From Candidatus Woesearchaeota archaeon (GTDB taxonomy: Archaea > Nanobdellota > Nanobdellia > SCGC-AAA011-G17 > GW2011-AR20), in contig JAGVYZ010000046.1 in assembly GCA_018303025.1 (NCBI GenBank), positions 1-34,394 on the forward strand: a stretch of 34,394 nucleotides of DNA, read 5' to 3'. Positions 34,255 to 34,394 of this stretch are shown one piece after another (the stretch's first letter is position 1; each line of letters starts with the position of its first letter). A program made the translations under genes and the position numbers. The notes under the pieces are model-generated. The model had not been told where the DNA came from and searched no databases. It saw nothing but the letters and a program-made list of their open reading frames with translations.

Positions 34255-34394
34255 TCCCATGATACTCAGCTTAAATATTTTAGAAAGGGCATTTCTTATA
34301 AACATTTCTGTTTAGAACATTTGTTGTATCCCGAAACTATTTCATAAGGACAGTATAATTGTCCATATGAAACTAACTAGACCTAAACTAATCG

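Larger units (their letters stand above)
34151..34258 (-). tRNA. tRNA-Phe (anticodon GAA) with two non-canonical introns
   Basis: Spliced: GGGA/AGG TA ACTC AGCCTG/GGA GAGT A CATGA CTGAAGA TCATG CTGTC GGGGG TTCAAAT CCCCC TCTTCCC A; introns 34242-34254 (13 nt, 4/5) and 34206-34226 (21 nt, D-loop). Confidence 0.88.

Overview
AT-rich archaeal chromosomal window; my inference is a DPANN lineage such as Woesearchaeota/Pacearchaeota. The housekeeping core includes glyS, dph2-like, zpr1, sepF, UPF0147, prefoldin beta, rpo12, rpl37ae, rpl11, spt5/nusG, secE, ftsZ, FKBP, aIF5A, rpl40e, S2P protease, tatD, rpl31e, rpl39e, rps19e, cysS and pilin-like genes. Around these sit a 2292-aa surface protein, an IS630-family insertion sequence with a slippery heptamer, orphan ORFs, and small accessory modules (DUF6884/GIY-YIG, DUF5678/retropepsin-like, DUF4143-type ATPase, GNAT). 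Strongest observations: (1) three tRNA genes absent from the ORF track (Ala, Pro, Phe), each apparently interrupted by two bulge-helix-bulge introns, mostly at non-canonical positions (acceptor stem, D-loop, T-arm); (2) the T-loop intron of tRNA-Ala matches a dispersed intergenic hairpin repeat, another copy of which is translated inside the S19e tail; (3) 3' ends of tatD (2 copies) and cysS (3 copies) are duplicated on the far side of accessory genes, suggesting serial integration at the 3' ends of protein-coding genes. No searches or folding programs were run; structures were hand-derived.
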